Shown: in pieces, positions 44,770-53,722 of the stretch
How the letters are laid out: each line of letters begins with the position of its first letter
Position numbering within the stretch: the stretch's first letter is position 1
Source of the DNA: HGM04593 sp964458275
GTDB taxonomy: Bacteria > Bacteroidota > Bacteroidia > Bacteroidales > Bacteroidaceae
DNA: 64,000 nucleotides
NCBI GenBank assembly: GCA_964458275.1
Contig: CAYWIE010000004.1
Coordinates: 9,372 to 73,371 of the forward strand
Reading direction: 5' to 3'
Notes under the pieces: generated by a model
What the model was told of the DNA's origin: nothing
Seen by the model: the letters and a program-made list of their open reading frames with translations, nothing else
Databases searched by the model: none
Made by a program: the position numbers and the translations under genes

Positions 44770-45789
44770 TTATCTTCTCTTTTCGTTATAAATAACGGCA
44801 AGTACAGTCTCGCCTACGGCGCGAAGGCTCTCGCGGTCAATCCAGTCCATGTCGTCCTTTATCGTATGGTGATATTTGCCAAAGCCGTTCTCACTCTCAT
44901 TGTCGTAGTTGATAATGTCTACACAGGGCAATCCCATGAATTCGTTTACATAGAAGTGGTCGTCGGTAACGTACCCGCCTTTTTCGTTAATGAAATATTT
45001 TGCGTGCCCAATCTTGTGTGCCATATCCCATATTTTGTCGACAATATTGCCGGCATATGCCACAGAGATGCCCTCTTTGTAGAATGTGGAGCCGGGTGCT
45101 CCTACAAGGTCGAGCAGTATGCCGTAGCGGGCATTGTAGCCGCTCTTGTGGGGGCGGCGCGACCAATATTGCGAGCCTAAAGCCCATGAGTGGTCCATGC
45201 TCTCTCTTGTGGGGTCGTCGTCAGCATTGTGGGTGCCGTAATCCTCAGCGTCGAAGAGGATTATGTCTATTCCCAATTCCGTCGGGACGGTGGAGAGGGC
45301 ACGTGCAATCTCCATCAGCACTCCTACTCCGCTTGCGCCGTCGTTGGCGCCGAGAATAGGCGTACGATGTTTTGATGCGTTGGGGTCAGAGTCTGCCCAC
45401 GGACGGCTGTCCCAATGGGCGCAGAGCATTATGCGGCTTTTGTTCTCAGGCTGGAACTGCGCGATTATGTTGCGTGCCTGAAGCTTTGTGCCGTCGTATG
45501 CTACAAGTTCTGTCTCTTGGTTGATAACCTCGGCACCATACTCTTTGAACTTTGATGCGAGGTAGTCGCCGCAGGCGCGGTGCTCCTTGCTGTTGGGTAC
45601 GCGGGGACCGAAGTCTACTTGCGCTTTCACAAATGAATAGGCACTGTCGGCATTGAACGCAGGGACAACCATAGCTGCGGCAACAGTTTCAGGCTGTGCT
45701 GTGGCGGTCTTCTCTTTTTCGGCGTTCCCTTTGCAGCCTGTCGCTATCAGTGCAGCCATGCAGAGTATGACAGAAAATATTTTTTTCAT
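44770..45789 (-). CDS. M28-family lipoprotein, probable glutaminyl-peptide cyclotransferase
   Basis: 339 residues. The lipobox IATGC gives lipidated Cys19. The M28 zinc site can be followed as Asp150 (GANDGASG), Glu182 (FDAEDYG) and His307/308 (KYHHTIKDD); VDFGPRVPNS and AHWDSRPWAD resemble human and Porphyromonas type II glutaminyl cyclases. Such enzymes turn N-terminal Gln into pyroglutamate on exported proteins. Several secreted proteins in this window begin with Gln after signal cleavage. An M28 aminopeptidase is the alternative. The start overlaps the cysS stop by one base. Confidence 0.78.
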   Translation of the reverse strand: MKKIFSVILCMAALIATGCKGNAEKEKTATAQPETVAAAMVVPAFNADSAYSFVKAQVDFGPRVPNSKEHRACGDYLASKFKEYGAEVINQETELVAYDGTKLQARNIIAQFQPENKSRIMLCAHWDSRPWADSDPNASKHRTPILGANDGASGVGVLMEIARALSTVPTELGIDIILFDAEDYGTHNADDDPTRESMDHSWALGSQYWSRRPHKSGYNARYGILLDLVGAPGSTFYKEGISVAYAGNIVDKIWDMAHKIGHAKYFINEKGGYVTDDHFYVNEFMGLPCVDIINYDNESENGFGKYHHTIKDDMDWIDRESLRAVGETVLAVIYNEKRR

Positions 45790-47264
45790 TATTTGTTCAG
45801 TTTCCAGGTGGTGCCGTCTTTTGTGTCCTTAATCTCGAAGCCGAGTGCGGCGAGGGTGTCGCGTATCTTGTCGCTGGTAGCCCAGTCTTTGTTCGCTTTT
45901 GCAACGAGACGCTGTTCGAGCAGCATGTCTACAACCTTTCCGAATGCCTCTTCGCGGCCGTTTGACGAGCCTCGCTCTTCGCGCAGACCGAGAATGTCGA
46001 ACATGAAGAGATTGTATGTCTCTTTCAGCTCTGCAAGGTCGGCTGCCGAGATTGTTGCTTTCTTGTCTGCAATCTGGTTGATTGCGCGTGAAGCATCGAA
46101 GAGGTGCGAAATTACAAGTGCTGTGTTCATGTCGTCGTTCATTGCATCGTAGCATTTCTTGCGGAGCGATGAAACTTCTACTGTCGTTTCTGCTCCTGCT
46201 GCAATGCCGTTGAGGGTCTTCAGTGCATCCATCAGGCGCTGCAATCCCTTTTCTGATGCTTGCAGTGCGTCGTTGCTGAAGTCTACAGTGCTGCGATAGT
46301 GTGCCTGCAGGATGAAGAAGCGTATGGTCATGGGCGAGTAAGCCTGTGCGAGCAGTTTGTGTGTGCCCTCGAAGAATTCTGAGAGTGTGATGAAGTTGCC
46401 CAATGATTTTCCCATCTTCGTGCCGTTGATGGTTATCATGTTGTTGTGCATCCAATATTTAACTACCTGATGTCCCATTGCTGCCACGCCCTGTGCGATT
46501 TCACATTCGTGGTGGGGGAATACAAGGTCCATGCCGCCGCCGTGTATGTCGAAGTCTTCGCCGAGGTACTTGCGTCCCATGGCTGTACATTCGCAGTGCC
46601 ATCCGGGGAATCCGTCGCTCCACGGAGAGGGCCAGCGCATAATGTGTTCGGGTTGTGCGCATTTCCACAGTGCAAAGTCGGCGGGATTGCGTTTTTCGCT
46701 CTGTCCGTCAAGTTCGCGTGTGGTGTTGAGTACGTCGTCGAGGTTGCGTCCCGAAAGGATGCCGTACTTGTGTGCCTTATCGTATTTGGAGACATCGAAG
46801 TATACCGACCCTTCGCTGACGTATGCAAAGCCGTTGTCGATTATCTCCTTGACAAGTTCTATCTGCTCTATGATGTGTCCCGATGCGTGAGGCTCAATGC
46901 TGGGGGGGAGTACATTCAGCGCTTCCATTGCTTTGTGGTAGCGCAGGGTGTAGTATTGTACCACTTCCATTGGTTCAAGCTGTTCGAGACGTGCCTTTTT
47001 TGCTATTTTGTCCTCGCCCTCGTCTGCATCGTGCTCAAGATGGCCTACATCTGTGATGTTTCTTACGTAGCGTACCTTGTAGCCGATGTTTGTGAGGTAG
47101 CGGAATAGCACGTCAAATGTTATTGCAGGGCGTGCATGTCCTAAATGGGCGTCGCCGTAGACGGTGGGACCGCAGACGTAGAGTCCTACGTTGGGTGCGT
47201 TCAGGGGTACGAATTCTTCTTTTTTACGCGTCAGCGTATTGTATATCATGAATTTGTTTTCCAT
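45789..47264 (-). CDS. cysS: Cysteinyl-tRNA synthetase
   Basis: 491 residues, class I. HIGH-type motif HLGH at 40-43, KMSKS-type KMGKSLGN, and zinc ligands at Cys31 (YVCGPTVY), in WHCECTAMG and in PHHECE. It charges tRNA-Cys. It is 26 bases from the DUF3108 gene and overlaps the cyclase-like gene. Confidence 0.97.
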   Translation of the reverse strand: MENKFMIYNTLTRKKEEFVPLNAPNVGLYVCGPTVYGDAHLGHARPAITFDVLFRYLTNIGYKVRYVRNITDVGHLEHDADEGEDKIAKKARLEQLEPMEVVQYYTLRYHKAMEALNVLPPSIEPHASGHIIEQIELVKEIIDNGFAYVSEGSVYFDVSKYDKAHKYGILSGRNLDDVLNTTRELDGQSEKRNPADFALWKCAQPEHIMRWPSPWSDGFPGWHCECTAMGRKYLGEDFDIHGGGMDLVFPHHECEIAQGVAAMGHQVVKYWMHNNMITINGTKMGKSLGNFITLSEFFEGTHKLLAQAYSPMTIRFFILQAHYRSTVDFSNDALQASEKGLQRLMDALKTLNGIAAGAETTVEVSSLRKKCYDAMNDDMNTALVISHLFDASRAINQIADKKATISAADLAELKETYNLFMFDILGLREERGSSNGREEAFGKVVDMLLEQRLVAKANKDWATSDKIRDTLAALGFEIKDTKDGTTWKLNK

Positions 47265-47290
47265 AGGAGTATGTTGTTTGCTTGTTAATT

Positions 47291-48112
47291 CTATTTTTGT
47301 GGCATCAGCGGGTATAGCAGTCCGCGATAGCTTGTGAGTTTGGCTTTTGCAGAGCCGAAGTTCAGTGCAAGGTCGAGCAGTATGGGGAGCTTGTTGGCAT
47401 CGTCTGTTACGTGGAAGTTTACAATATCCTGCTCCTTCCCTTTCTTGTCATATTCAACAAGTGATACTGTTATGCAGTTGTATTTTATCTCCTTGTCGCT
47501 CTCCATGACTGTCTTTCCGCGATATATAAGGTGTTGTGTCTCTATCCGTTTGCCGGTTGCAACGGGGAAGGAGAGACGTTCGCCCTTTTTCATTTTCGAA
47601 AAGTCTATGGTGCGGGCATAGGCGAGCAGGCTCATCATGTCGTATACGGGTGTTGCACTTTTGTCCGTCCGTTGGCGTATCTCTTCTTTGTTGCGGCGGA
47701 AGCTTTGCCGGATGGTTATGCTGTCCTTGTCGCTGTAGTCGTACCAGACCTGATTGAGGTAGTAGTGTTTGCCCTCTTCTGAGGCCTTGCGATAGTAGAG
47801 GGGACGCATGTCAGGCGTGAATATGGTTGTCAGCGTGTCGCGCATCTTGAAGAAAGCGTCGGCGCGACGGTTGGTGCTGCTCAACAGTGACATATACATC
47901 GCCTTCTTGCCTTCGAAGATGGTGTCGCGTATGATGAGTCCGGCATTTCCGGCTCTTACCCATACGAATTTCCAGTTGAAGTAAAGGTTACATTCAAGCG
48001 TTTCGCCGGCTTTGAAGGCTGGCTTGGTCCTTATTGTTGCAGCATTTGAAGAGATAGCTGTGATGAAAACTATCAGTGTGAATATCAATATGCTTATCTT
48101 GTGTCTTTTCAT
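47291..48112 (-). CDS. DUF3108 family secreted protein
   Basis: 273 residues with an N-terminal signal peptide (about 1-24). The beta-rich body matches DUF3108 (FKAGETLECNLYFNWKFVWV and a conserved YMMSLLAYAR-like helix); a lipocalin- or barrel-like periplasmic fold is likely. Function unknown. It starts two bases after the Ig-like lipoprotein gene, and cysS follows. Confidence 0.8.
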   Translation of the reverse strand: MKRHKISILIFTLIVFITAISSNAATIRTKPAFKAGETLECNLYFNWKFVWVRAGNAGLIIRDTIFEGKKAMYMSLLSSTNRRADAFFKMRDTLTTIFTPDMRPLYYRKASEEGKHYYLNQVWYDYSDKDSITIRQSFRRNKEEIRQRTDKSATPVYDMMSLLAYARTIDFSKMKKGERLSFPVATGKRIETQHLIYRGKTVMESDKEIKYNCITVSLVEYDKKGKEQDIVNFHVTDDANKLPILLDLALNFGSAKAKLTSYRGLLYPLMPQK

Positions 48113-48114
48113 TT

Positions 48115-50037
48115 TTATTTGAATTTGCGTTCAGCGTTTCTGTTACGTTTCGCTTTTTTACGCTCCGGTTTCTGCTTAGTTATTTCCAACGGCTTTTGCT
48201 TTTCGGGCGCAAGCTTGATGTTCCAGTCGTCCTGATCGTACTCGAACATGGCGCGCAGTTCTATCGGACGGGGATAGTAATACATGTATTCGGGCTGGCG
48301 TTTCTCGTCGTAGCTGCCGGTATCCCATTTGCCGTTGCCGTTGCTGTCCATGAAGAGCCGCATGTAGTATTTTTCGGGACGCACGAAATAGAAAGAGCAT
48401 CTGTTCTTCTCTGTGCGTTGCGATGCTACGGGGTTGCCTTCTTTGTTGAGCAGCTCGACTACGGCGTTGTTTGCCGTGCCCGGGATGTTAAGATGCAGCA
48501 CTGCATATTCGTCAAGTGTCTTGTACTTTATCTCCTGGCTTATTGCATGTGTGGTGCTGCCGTACAGTCCTTTGAATGCAGCCGAGTCTATCTCAATCTT
48601 GTATTGTTCTCCGGGACGCCATTCGGCATATATTATGTAGTCGCGTATGTTCTTTTCCGATTGGCGGAATACGTATGGTATCGGCGTTGCTACCGAGTCG
48701 ACGATTAGGCTCAGGTGTATAGCTGAGGTGTCTATCGCTGTCAGCGGCTGTTCGAACGTTATTACGCAGTTGTTGTTGAGGTCCATTGCCGAACCTATGT
48801 TTGTCTTTATTTTCAGCGGCTCGACGGGAGGAATGTATTTGGGAGGATTCTCCTTGTCGTAGCCTTTTTCCCGGCGTGCGGCTTTGAGGAACGCTTTTTC
48901 TGCCTCTTCGAATCTTTGTTTCTCTTCTTCGAGGATGCGTGCACGGCTTTTGCGGGGAATCAGTCTCACTGTGTCGCTGCGTGGATGGTATATTTCCATC
49001 GAGTCGGGCGACATGTATGTTATCTCTACTGTGAGGGTGTCTCTGTTGTATATTGTGCTGTCCTTTATCCAATACAGAATAGTGTCGTTGGTAGCGTTAG
49101 CCTCTGCTATGAACGCATCATCGGCATTGAAATCCAAACCGCGTATAGTGGGCAGAGTGTCTGCGGCTTCAGAGAAGAAGAGCTTGAAGTTCTTGTGATT
49201 GTCGCGCGGGTTTTTTATAAGGTATTGCTGTTTCAGCGGGACCTGGAAGGCGCGCAATACGATGTTGTCGGGTTGCAGACGAGTGTATTTCACCCTCTTC
49301 ACTGTGTCGATTGTGAGGCTGTCGTGCCATACAGTGTCGTTGCGCCATGCGGGGGTGGCAAAGGGTACAACGAGCGAATCGAGGTATGCAATCTTTTCGC
49401 TTTTCTGGTCGAACTTGTAGTTGCCGTTTGCATCGGCGAGGGCGTACATGCGGTATTTGCCGGGCGCGATGCCGCGCATGTAGAAGCGTCCGCGACTGTC
49501 GGTGCGTGATATGCGCTCAAAGGGCTTGGTCTTGAAGGCGCTGTCCGAGAGGTCGCTGTGAATGCCTACAAGTATGCCTTTTATGGGTTCGAGGTTCGAT
49601 GCTTCGAGCACAGTTCCTGATACTCCAAGCGTGTCGACTGTGTTGCCGGTGGAGAATACGAACGAGAATGCCTCTAACGGGTTGTTCTCGTTGTTGTCCA
49701 CTATGGCATCGTTGAAGTCTATTGTGTACGTGGTTGATGGCTTGAGGCTGTCGAGCAGTTCCACGCTGATACGTTTGCCGTTGGCCTTTATTTCGGGCTG
49801 CTGCATCTGCGGGGGGGAGACAACTATCTTTTCGTATGCGTTCTGCAATTTTATGAATTCGTCAAACTCAAGCGTTATCTTGTTTTCCGAAGCGTTTGTG
49901 GCATTGGCTCCAGGGGTGGATGTCAGAAAAATCGGGGGGGTCTCGTCGTATGGACCTCCGTCGGGTGTACCTATGCTTGCGCAGGCTGCAACAAGCAGTA
50001 TTGCTGTATATATTATTATGCTATTCTTTAAAGACAT
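48115..50037 (-). CDS. Ig-like domain lipoprotein
   Basis: 640 residues. The signal ends with lipobox LVAAC (Cys19). Residues about 33-135 form a SbsA-type Ig-like domain (PPIFLTSTPGANATN...ITLEFDEFI), then a carboxypeptidase-regulatory-like beta domain (about 137-225, ISRTDSRGRFYMRGIAPGKY), further beta repeats, and a very basic C-terminal tail (PERKKAKRNRNAERKFK). Its position in the operon suggests a cell-envelope role; no catalytic motif was found. It is annotated in related genomes only as Ig-like. Confidence 0.75.
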   Translation of the reverse strand: MSLKNSIIIYTAILLVAACASIGTPDGGPYDETPPIFLTSTPGANATNASENKITLEFDEFIKLQNAYEKIVVSPPQMQQPEIKANGKRISVELLDSLKPSTTYTIDFNDAIVDNNENNPLEAFSFVFSTGNTVDTLGVSGTVLEASNLEPIKGILVGIHSDLSDSAFKTKPFERISRTDSRGRFYMRGIAPGKYRMYALADANGNYKFDQKSEKIAYLDSLVVPFATPAWRNDTVWHDSLTIDTVKRVKYTRLQPDNIVLRAFQVPLKQQYLIKNPRDNHKNFKLFFSEAADTLPTIRGLDFNADDAFIAEANATNDTILYWIKDSTIYNRDTLTVEITYMSPDSMEIYHPRSDTVRLIPRKSRARILEEEKQRFEEAEKAFLKAARREKGYDKENPPKYIPPVEPLKIKTNIGSAMDLNNNCVITFEQPLTAIDTSAIHLSLIVDSVATPIPYVFRQSEKNIRDYIIYAEWRPGEQYKIEIDSAAFKGLYGSTTHAISQEIKYKTLDEYAVLHLNIPGTANNAVVELLNKEGNPVASQRTEKNRCSFYFVRPEKYYMRLFMDSNGNGKWDTGSYDEKRQPEYMYYYPRPIELRAMFEYDQDDWNIKLAPEKQKPLEITKQKPERKKAKRNRNAERKFK

Positions 50038-50115
50038 AGCTTTTTGCTTTTGTTTTTGGGCGGGTTCTTCTTACCCCGTTGTTATTAATATCAGGAACCG
50101 TTACGATAGAGCTCC

Positions 50116-51624
50116 TTAGGCATTCATTTCGAGCATTTCGCTTATGTATTCGCGGCTGTTGCTCAGACGGGGGACTTTGTGCTGTCCGCCTAATTTGCCT
50201 TTGCTCTTAAGCCAGTCGTTGAAAAGCTGCTTGCGTGCGGGAATTACTTCGAGGGCTTGCAGTGTGATGTCCTTGTAGCGTTTGGCTTCGTAGTCGGAAT
50301 TTATCTGCTGAAGCGTGGTGTCGAGTATGGTCGCGAACTTTTCGAGCGAGTCGGGGAGTTGCGAGAATTCTATTAGCCATTGGTGGCGGCATTGTGCGTC
50401 GGCATCCATATATACGGGTGCGGCTGTGTATTCTGCCACTTGTGCCCCGGTCTCGGCACAGGCTTTTGAGAGGCCTTGTTCTGCATTGTCTACTATCAGT
50501 TCTTCTCCAAACGCATTTATGAAGTGTTTGGTTCGTCCGGTGATTACAAATTTATATGGGTTCTTGCTTGTGAAGCGCACTGTGTCGCCCAACATGTATC
50601 TCCATAGTCCGCATGAGGTGCTGATGAGCATTGCGTAGTTGCGTCCTATCTCTACGTCCCACAGAGGAATAGCTTTGGGATTCGGACTGTCGAGCTCTTC
50701 AAACGGTATGAATTCGTAGAACACTCCGTAGTCAATCATCAACAGCATCGACGGGTCGGTAAAGTCGTTCTGTATGCCGAAGAAACCTTCGCTGGCATTG
50801 TAGGTTTCGAGGTAGTGCATGTTGGAACTGCGTATGAGCTGTTTATACTGTTCGCGGTAGGGGGTGAATGCTACTCCGCCGTGGAAGAATACTTCGAGGT
50901 TGGGCCAGACTTCGTCTATTGATTTTTTCCCTGTGATGTCGAGTATGTGCTTGAGTACAGCCATCATCCACGATGGTACGCCCGAAATATTTGTTACATT
51001 GTTGTTGCATGTGGTGCGGGCTATGCGTTCCATTTTCTCCTCGAAGTCGCTGAGCAGTGCTATCTTCTTGTTGGGGACACGCACAAGATTCACCAAAGGC
51101 ATGATGTTCTCGATGAGTATGGCGCTGAGGTCTCCGACGAGCGAATTGGGCAGGTTGTAGTTGGGGGCATGGCTGCCGCCGAGGATAAGCGCTTTGCCCG
51201 AAAATATGCGGCTTTCGGGGTTGAGCTGCAGGTATAGGGATACAGAGTCGCGTCCGCCTGCATAGTGTACGTTCTTGAGCCCGTCGGGTGTAACAGGGAT
51301 GAATTTGCTCTTGTCGTTTGTGGTTCCTGATGATTTGGCGAACCAACGGCAGTTGCCGCGCCAGAGTATGTCGCTTTCGCCGTGGCGCATGCGGTCTATG
51401 TATCCTTTGAGGCTCTCATAGTCCTGTATGGATACATTGGATGCAAAATCTTCGTATCTGCTTATGGTGTCGTACTTGTGCTTCTTGCCCCATTCGGTGT
51501 CGGCGGCTTTCTGCACAAGTTCCATCAATACCCGTTGTTGTATCGCTTCAGTGTCTGTCGCGAATTTGTCTATTTTTTTTGCTCTTAATTTGAATATGTT
51601 GTTAAGCAGTGATGTTTCGTTCAT
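50116..51624 (-). CDS. GH3-family acyl-adenylating enzyme
   Basis: 502 residues. The ATP-binding loop AKSSGTTNDKSKFIPVT is the P-loop-like motif of the ANL superfamily; YNASEGFFGIQ and YMLGDTVRFT...FVITGRTKHFINAFGEEL complete the GH3 pattern. In plants GH3 proteins join amino acids to jasmonate or auxin; bacterial members have no general assigned substrate. It is 78 bases upstream of the Ig-like lipoprotein gene, on the same strand, and a palindromic repeat lies between it and dsbD. Confidence 0.87.
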   Translation of the reverse strand: MNETSLLNNIFKLRAKKIDKFATDTEAIQQRVLMELVQKAADTEWGKKHKYDTISRYEDFASNVSIQDYESLKGYIDRMRHGESDILWRGNCRWFAKSSGTTNDKSKFIPVTPDGLKNVHYAGGRDSVSLYLQLNPESRIFSGKALILGGSHAPNYNLPNSLVGDLSAILIENIMPLVNLVRVPNKKIALLSDFEEKMERIARTTCNNNVTNISGVPSWMMAVLKHILDITGKKSIDEVWPNLEVFFHGGVAFTPYREQYKQLIRSSNMHYLETYNASEGFFGIQNDFTDPSMLLMIDYGVFYEFIPFEELDSPNPKAIPLWDVEIGRNYAMLISTSCGLWRYMLGDTVRFTSKNPYKFVITGRTKHFINAFGEELIVDNAEQGLSKACAETGAQVAEYTAAPVYMDADAQCRHQWLIEFSQLPDSLEKFATILDTTLQQINSDYEAKRYKDITLQALEVIPARKQLFNDWLKSKGKLGGQHKVPRLSNSREYISEMLEMNA

Positions 51625-51724
51625 AGCTACATAGATTGTAACAAATATTCTTCACAGCGAATGCTGTCGATATTTGTGCTTTATCGTAAACATACAAAAT
51701 TAATACAAATATTTCGAACAGCCC

Positions 51725-51755
51725 TTAGAGACTGTTAAATTTTAACAGCTTCTAA
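51725..51755. repeat. Short palindromic copy of the dispersed element
   Basis: 31 bases in which a left end (TTAGAGACTGTTAAAT) directly abuts a right end (TTAACAGCTTCTAA). It looks like an element that has lost its middle. It lies 101 bases upstream of the GH3 start and 10 bases after the dsbD stop, where it could act as a hairpin. Confidence 0.6.
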
Positions 51756-51765
51756 TAGTTTTTTG

Positions 51766-53706
51766 TTATTTGTTCTTGTAATTGTTCAAGCCTTGTTCAA
51801 GGAAGTTTATGTATGACTGTATATCTTCGTTGTATGAGTATGAGCCTGCAAGCGGTTCGCCGTTGCCGTCGACGGGTACGTAGAACGGTTGGGCGTTGGC
51901 ACCGAACTTGCAGCGTTGCAGATAGCTCCATTTGTCGCCGAGGGTGCGCAGCTTGCGTTCTGTGCCTTGCTCGGTTACGGTAACAGGCTGTGGCAGCGGG
52001 GTCTTGTCATCGACAAACAGGGTTATCAGGACATAGTCGTTGCGCAGTATCTCTGCTACGCGGCTGTCTGTCCACACGGATGCCTCCATCTTGCGGCAGT
52101 TTACGCAGCCGTATCCTGTGAAGTCGAGGAGTACGGGCTTGTCGTGTGTGCGTGCATATGCCATTCCCTCGTCGTAGTTGTTGAATTTTGCGTGTACATC
52201 GCCGTCGGAGAGATTGAAGTCCTGTGTCCACATGGGTGGCGCAAATGCGCTTATGGCTTTGCAGGGAGCTCCCCACAGTCCGGGTATCATGTATATGGCG
52301 AACGATAGCGAGAGCAGTGCGAGGAAGAATCTGGGCACCGATGTTGTGCGGTCGTTTGCGTCGTCGTGCGGGAATTTTATTAAATTCAGCAGGTATAGTC
52401 CTAACAGTGCAAAGAGCACTATCCATAGTGCAAGGAATACTTCGCGGTCGAGTATTCCCCAGCCATAGGCGAGGTCTGCTACCGACAGGAATTTTAGTGC
52501 AAATGCAAGCTCTATGAATCCGAGTGTTACCTTTATCACATTCATCCATCCTCCCGAACGGGGCGCTTGTTTGAGCATCGAGGGGAACAGCGCGAAGAGT
52601 GTGAATGGAAGTGCAAGGGCGAGTGCAAAGCCAAGCATGCCTATTGCGGGACCGAAGAGCGAACCGGTTGTGGATACCTCTACAAGCAGGAAGCCTATGA
52701 TGGGTCCTGTGCACGAGAAGGATACCAGCGACAGGGTGAACGCCATGAGGAAGATGCTGAGTATGCCAGATGTGTTCTTTGCTCTTGCTTTCTTGTTTAC
52801 TTTATTTGTCCACGATGATGGGAGGGTGAGCTCGAATCCGCCGAGGAACGATGCTCCGAAGAGCAGCAGCAGCAGGAAGAAGAGCAGGTTGAATATGGCA
52901 TTGGTAGATAGCGCGTTCAGTGCGCTTGCTCCGAATATCAGAGTTACGGTCAGTCCGAGTGTGAGGTATATTGCTACTATCGAGCAGCCGTAGAGGATTG
53001 CCTCTTTCAGTGCTTGGGCGCGACTGCCGGCACGCTTCAGGAAGAAACTGACTGTCATGGGAATGATGGGCCATACGCAGGGGGTGAGCAATGCCAGAAG
53101 ACCTCCGCCGAATCCCAGAAGGAATGTCATCCATAGTGGGCGTGAACCGCTCTGCGAACTATTTTCGTCGAAACTCTTCAGCTCGCTTATTACGGGCTTC
53201 CACAGCGGGTTGTCGGTGAATATATTGCCTGCATTGTCTGCGGCAGGAGCAGCCGCCTGCTTCTCTTTGCTGTTTATGTCGAATTCGTATGTGGCAGGAG
53301 GCAGACAGCTCTCGTCGTTGCACAATCCGTAGCGCAGATAGCCTTGTGCCCGGAAATTCTTGTCGAGTATCTTCAGCTTCTGTGTAAAGGTGGCGCTGTT
53401 TTCGAAATACTTCACTTTCATCCCGAATACAGGGTCGTCTTTCTCAATTTCTCCTGCTCCGGGGGTCAGTTTGCCCACCGGCTCCAGTCCTTCGAGTGTC
53501 TCGAACGTTATTGTGGCTGCTGTGGGACCGCCGTCGGGCAGGTTGGTGGAGTATAGGTGCCATCCCGATTCTATATCTGCCTTGAGGATGATGTTTATTT
53601 CATCGCCTTCGATGTCGAACGACGCATTTATTGTTGCGGGATTCTCTACCTGGCAGTAGGCGAGTGTAGAGATTGCCAGCATCAGAAGTGTGAGTAGTTT
53701 TTTCAT
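51766..53706 (-). CDS. dsbD: Thiol:disulfide interchange protein DsbD
   Basis: 646 residues. A signal peptide (cleavage about residue 18, exposing Gln19) precedes an N-terminal alpha domain with a cysteine pair in YGLCNDESCLPP, then eight or so membrane helices with TPCVWPIIPM and SFSCTGPIIG, and a C-terminal thioredoxin domain with GYGCVNCRK. It carries electrons from cytoplasmic thioredoxin to the periplasm for disulfide reduction and cytochrome maturation. It is 16 bases downstream of the rsmF-like gene. Confidence 0.94.
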   Translation of the reverse strand: MKKLLTLLMLAISTLAYCQVENPATINASFDIEGDEINIILKADIESGWHLYSTNLPDGGPTAATITFETLEGLEPVGKLTPGAGEIEKDDPVFGMKVKYFENSATFTQKLKILDKNFRAQGYLRYGLCNDESCLPPATYEFDINSKEKQAAAPAADNAGNIFTDNPLWKPVISELKSFDENSSQSGSRPLWMTFLLGFGGGLLALLTPCVWPIIPMTVSFFLKRAGSRAQALKEAILYGCSIVAIYLTLGLTVTLIFGASALNALSTNAIFNLLFFLLLLLFGASFLGGFELTLPSSWTNKVNKKARAKNTSGILSIFLMAFTLSLVSFSCTGPIIGFLLVEVSTTGSLFGPAIGMLGFALALALPFTLFALFPSMLKQAPRSGGWMNVIKVTLGFIELAFALKFLSVADLAYGWGILDREVFLALWIVLFALLGLYLLNLIKFPHDDANDRTTSVPRFFLALLSLSFAIYMIPGLWGAPCKAISAFAPPMWTQDFNLSDGDVHAKFNNYDEGMAYARTHDKPVLLDFTGYGCVNCRKMEASVWTDSRVAEILRNDYVLITLFVDDKTPLPQPVTVTEQGTERKLRTLGDKWSYLQRCKFGANAQPFYVPVDGNGEPLAGSYSYNEDIQSYINFLEQGLNNYKNK

Positions 53707-53722
53707 AATTATATTGTTTTTC

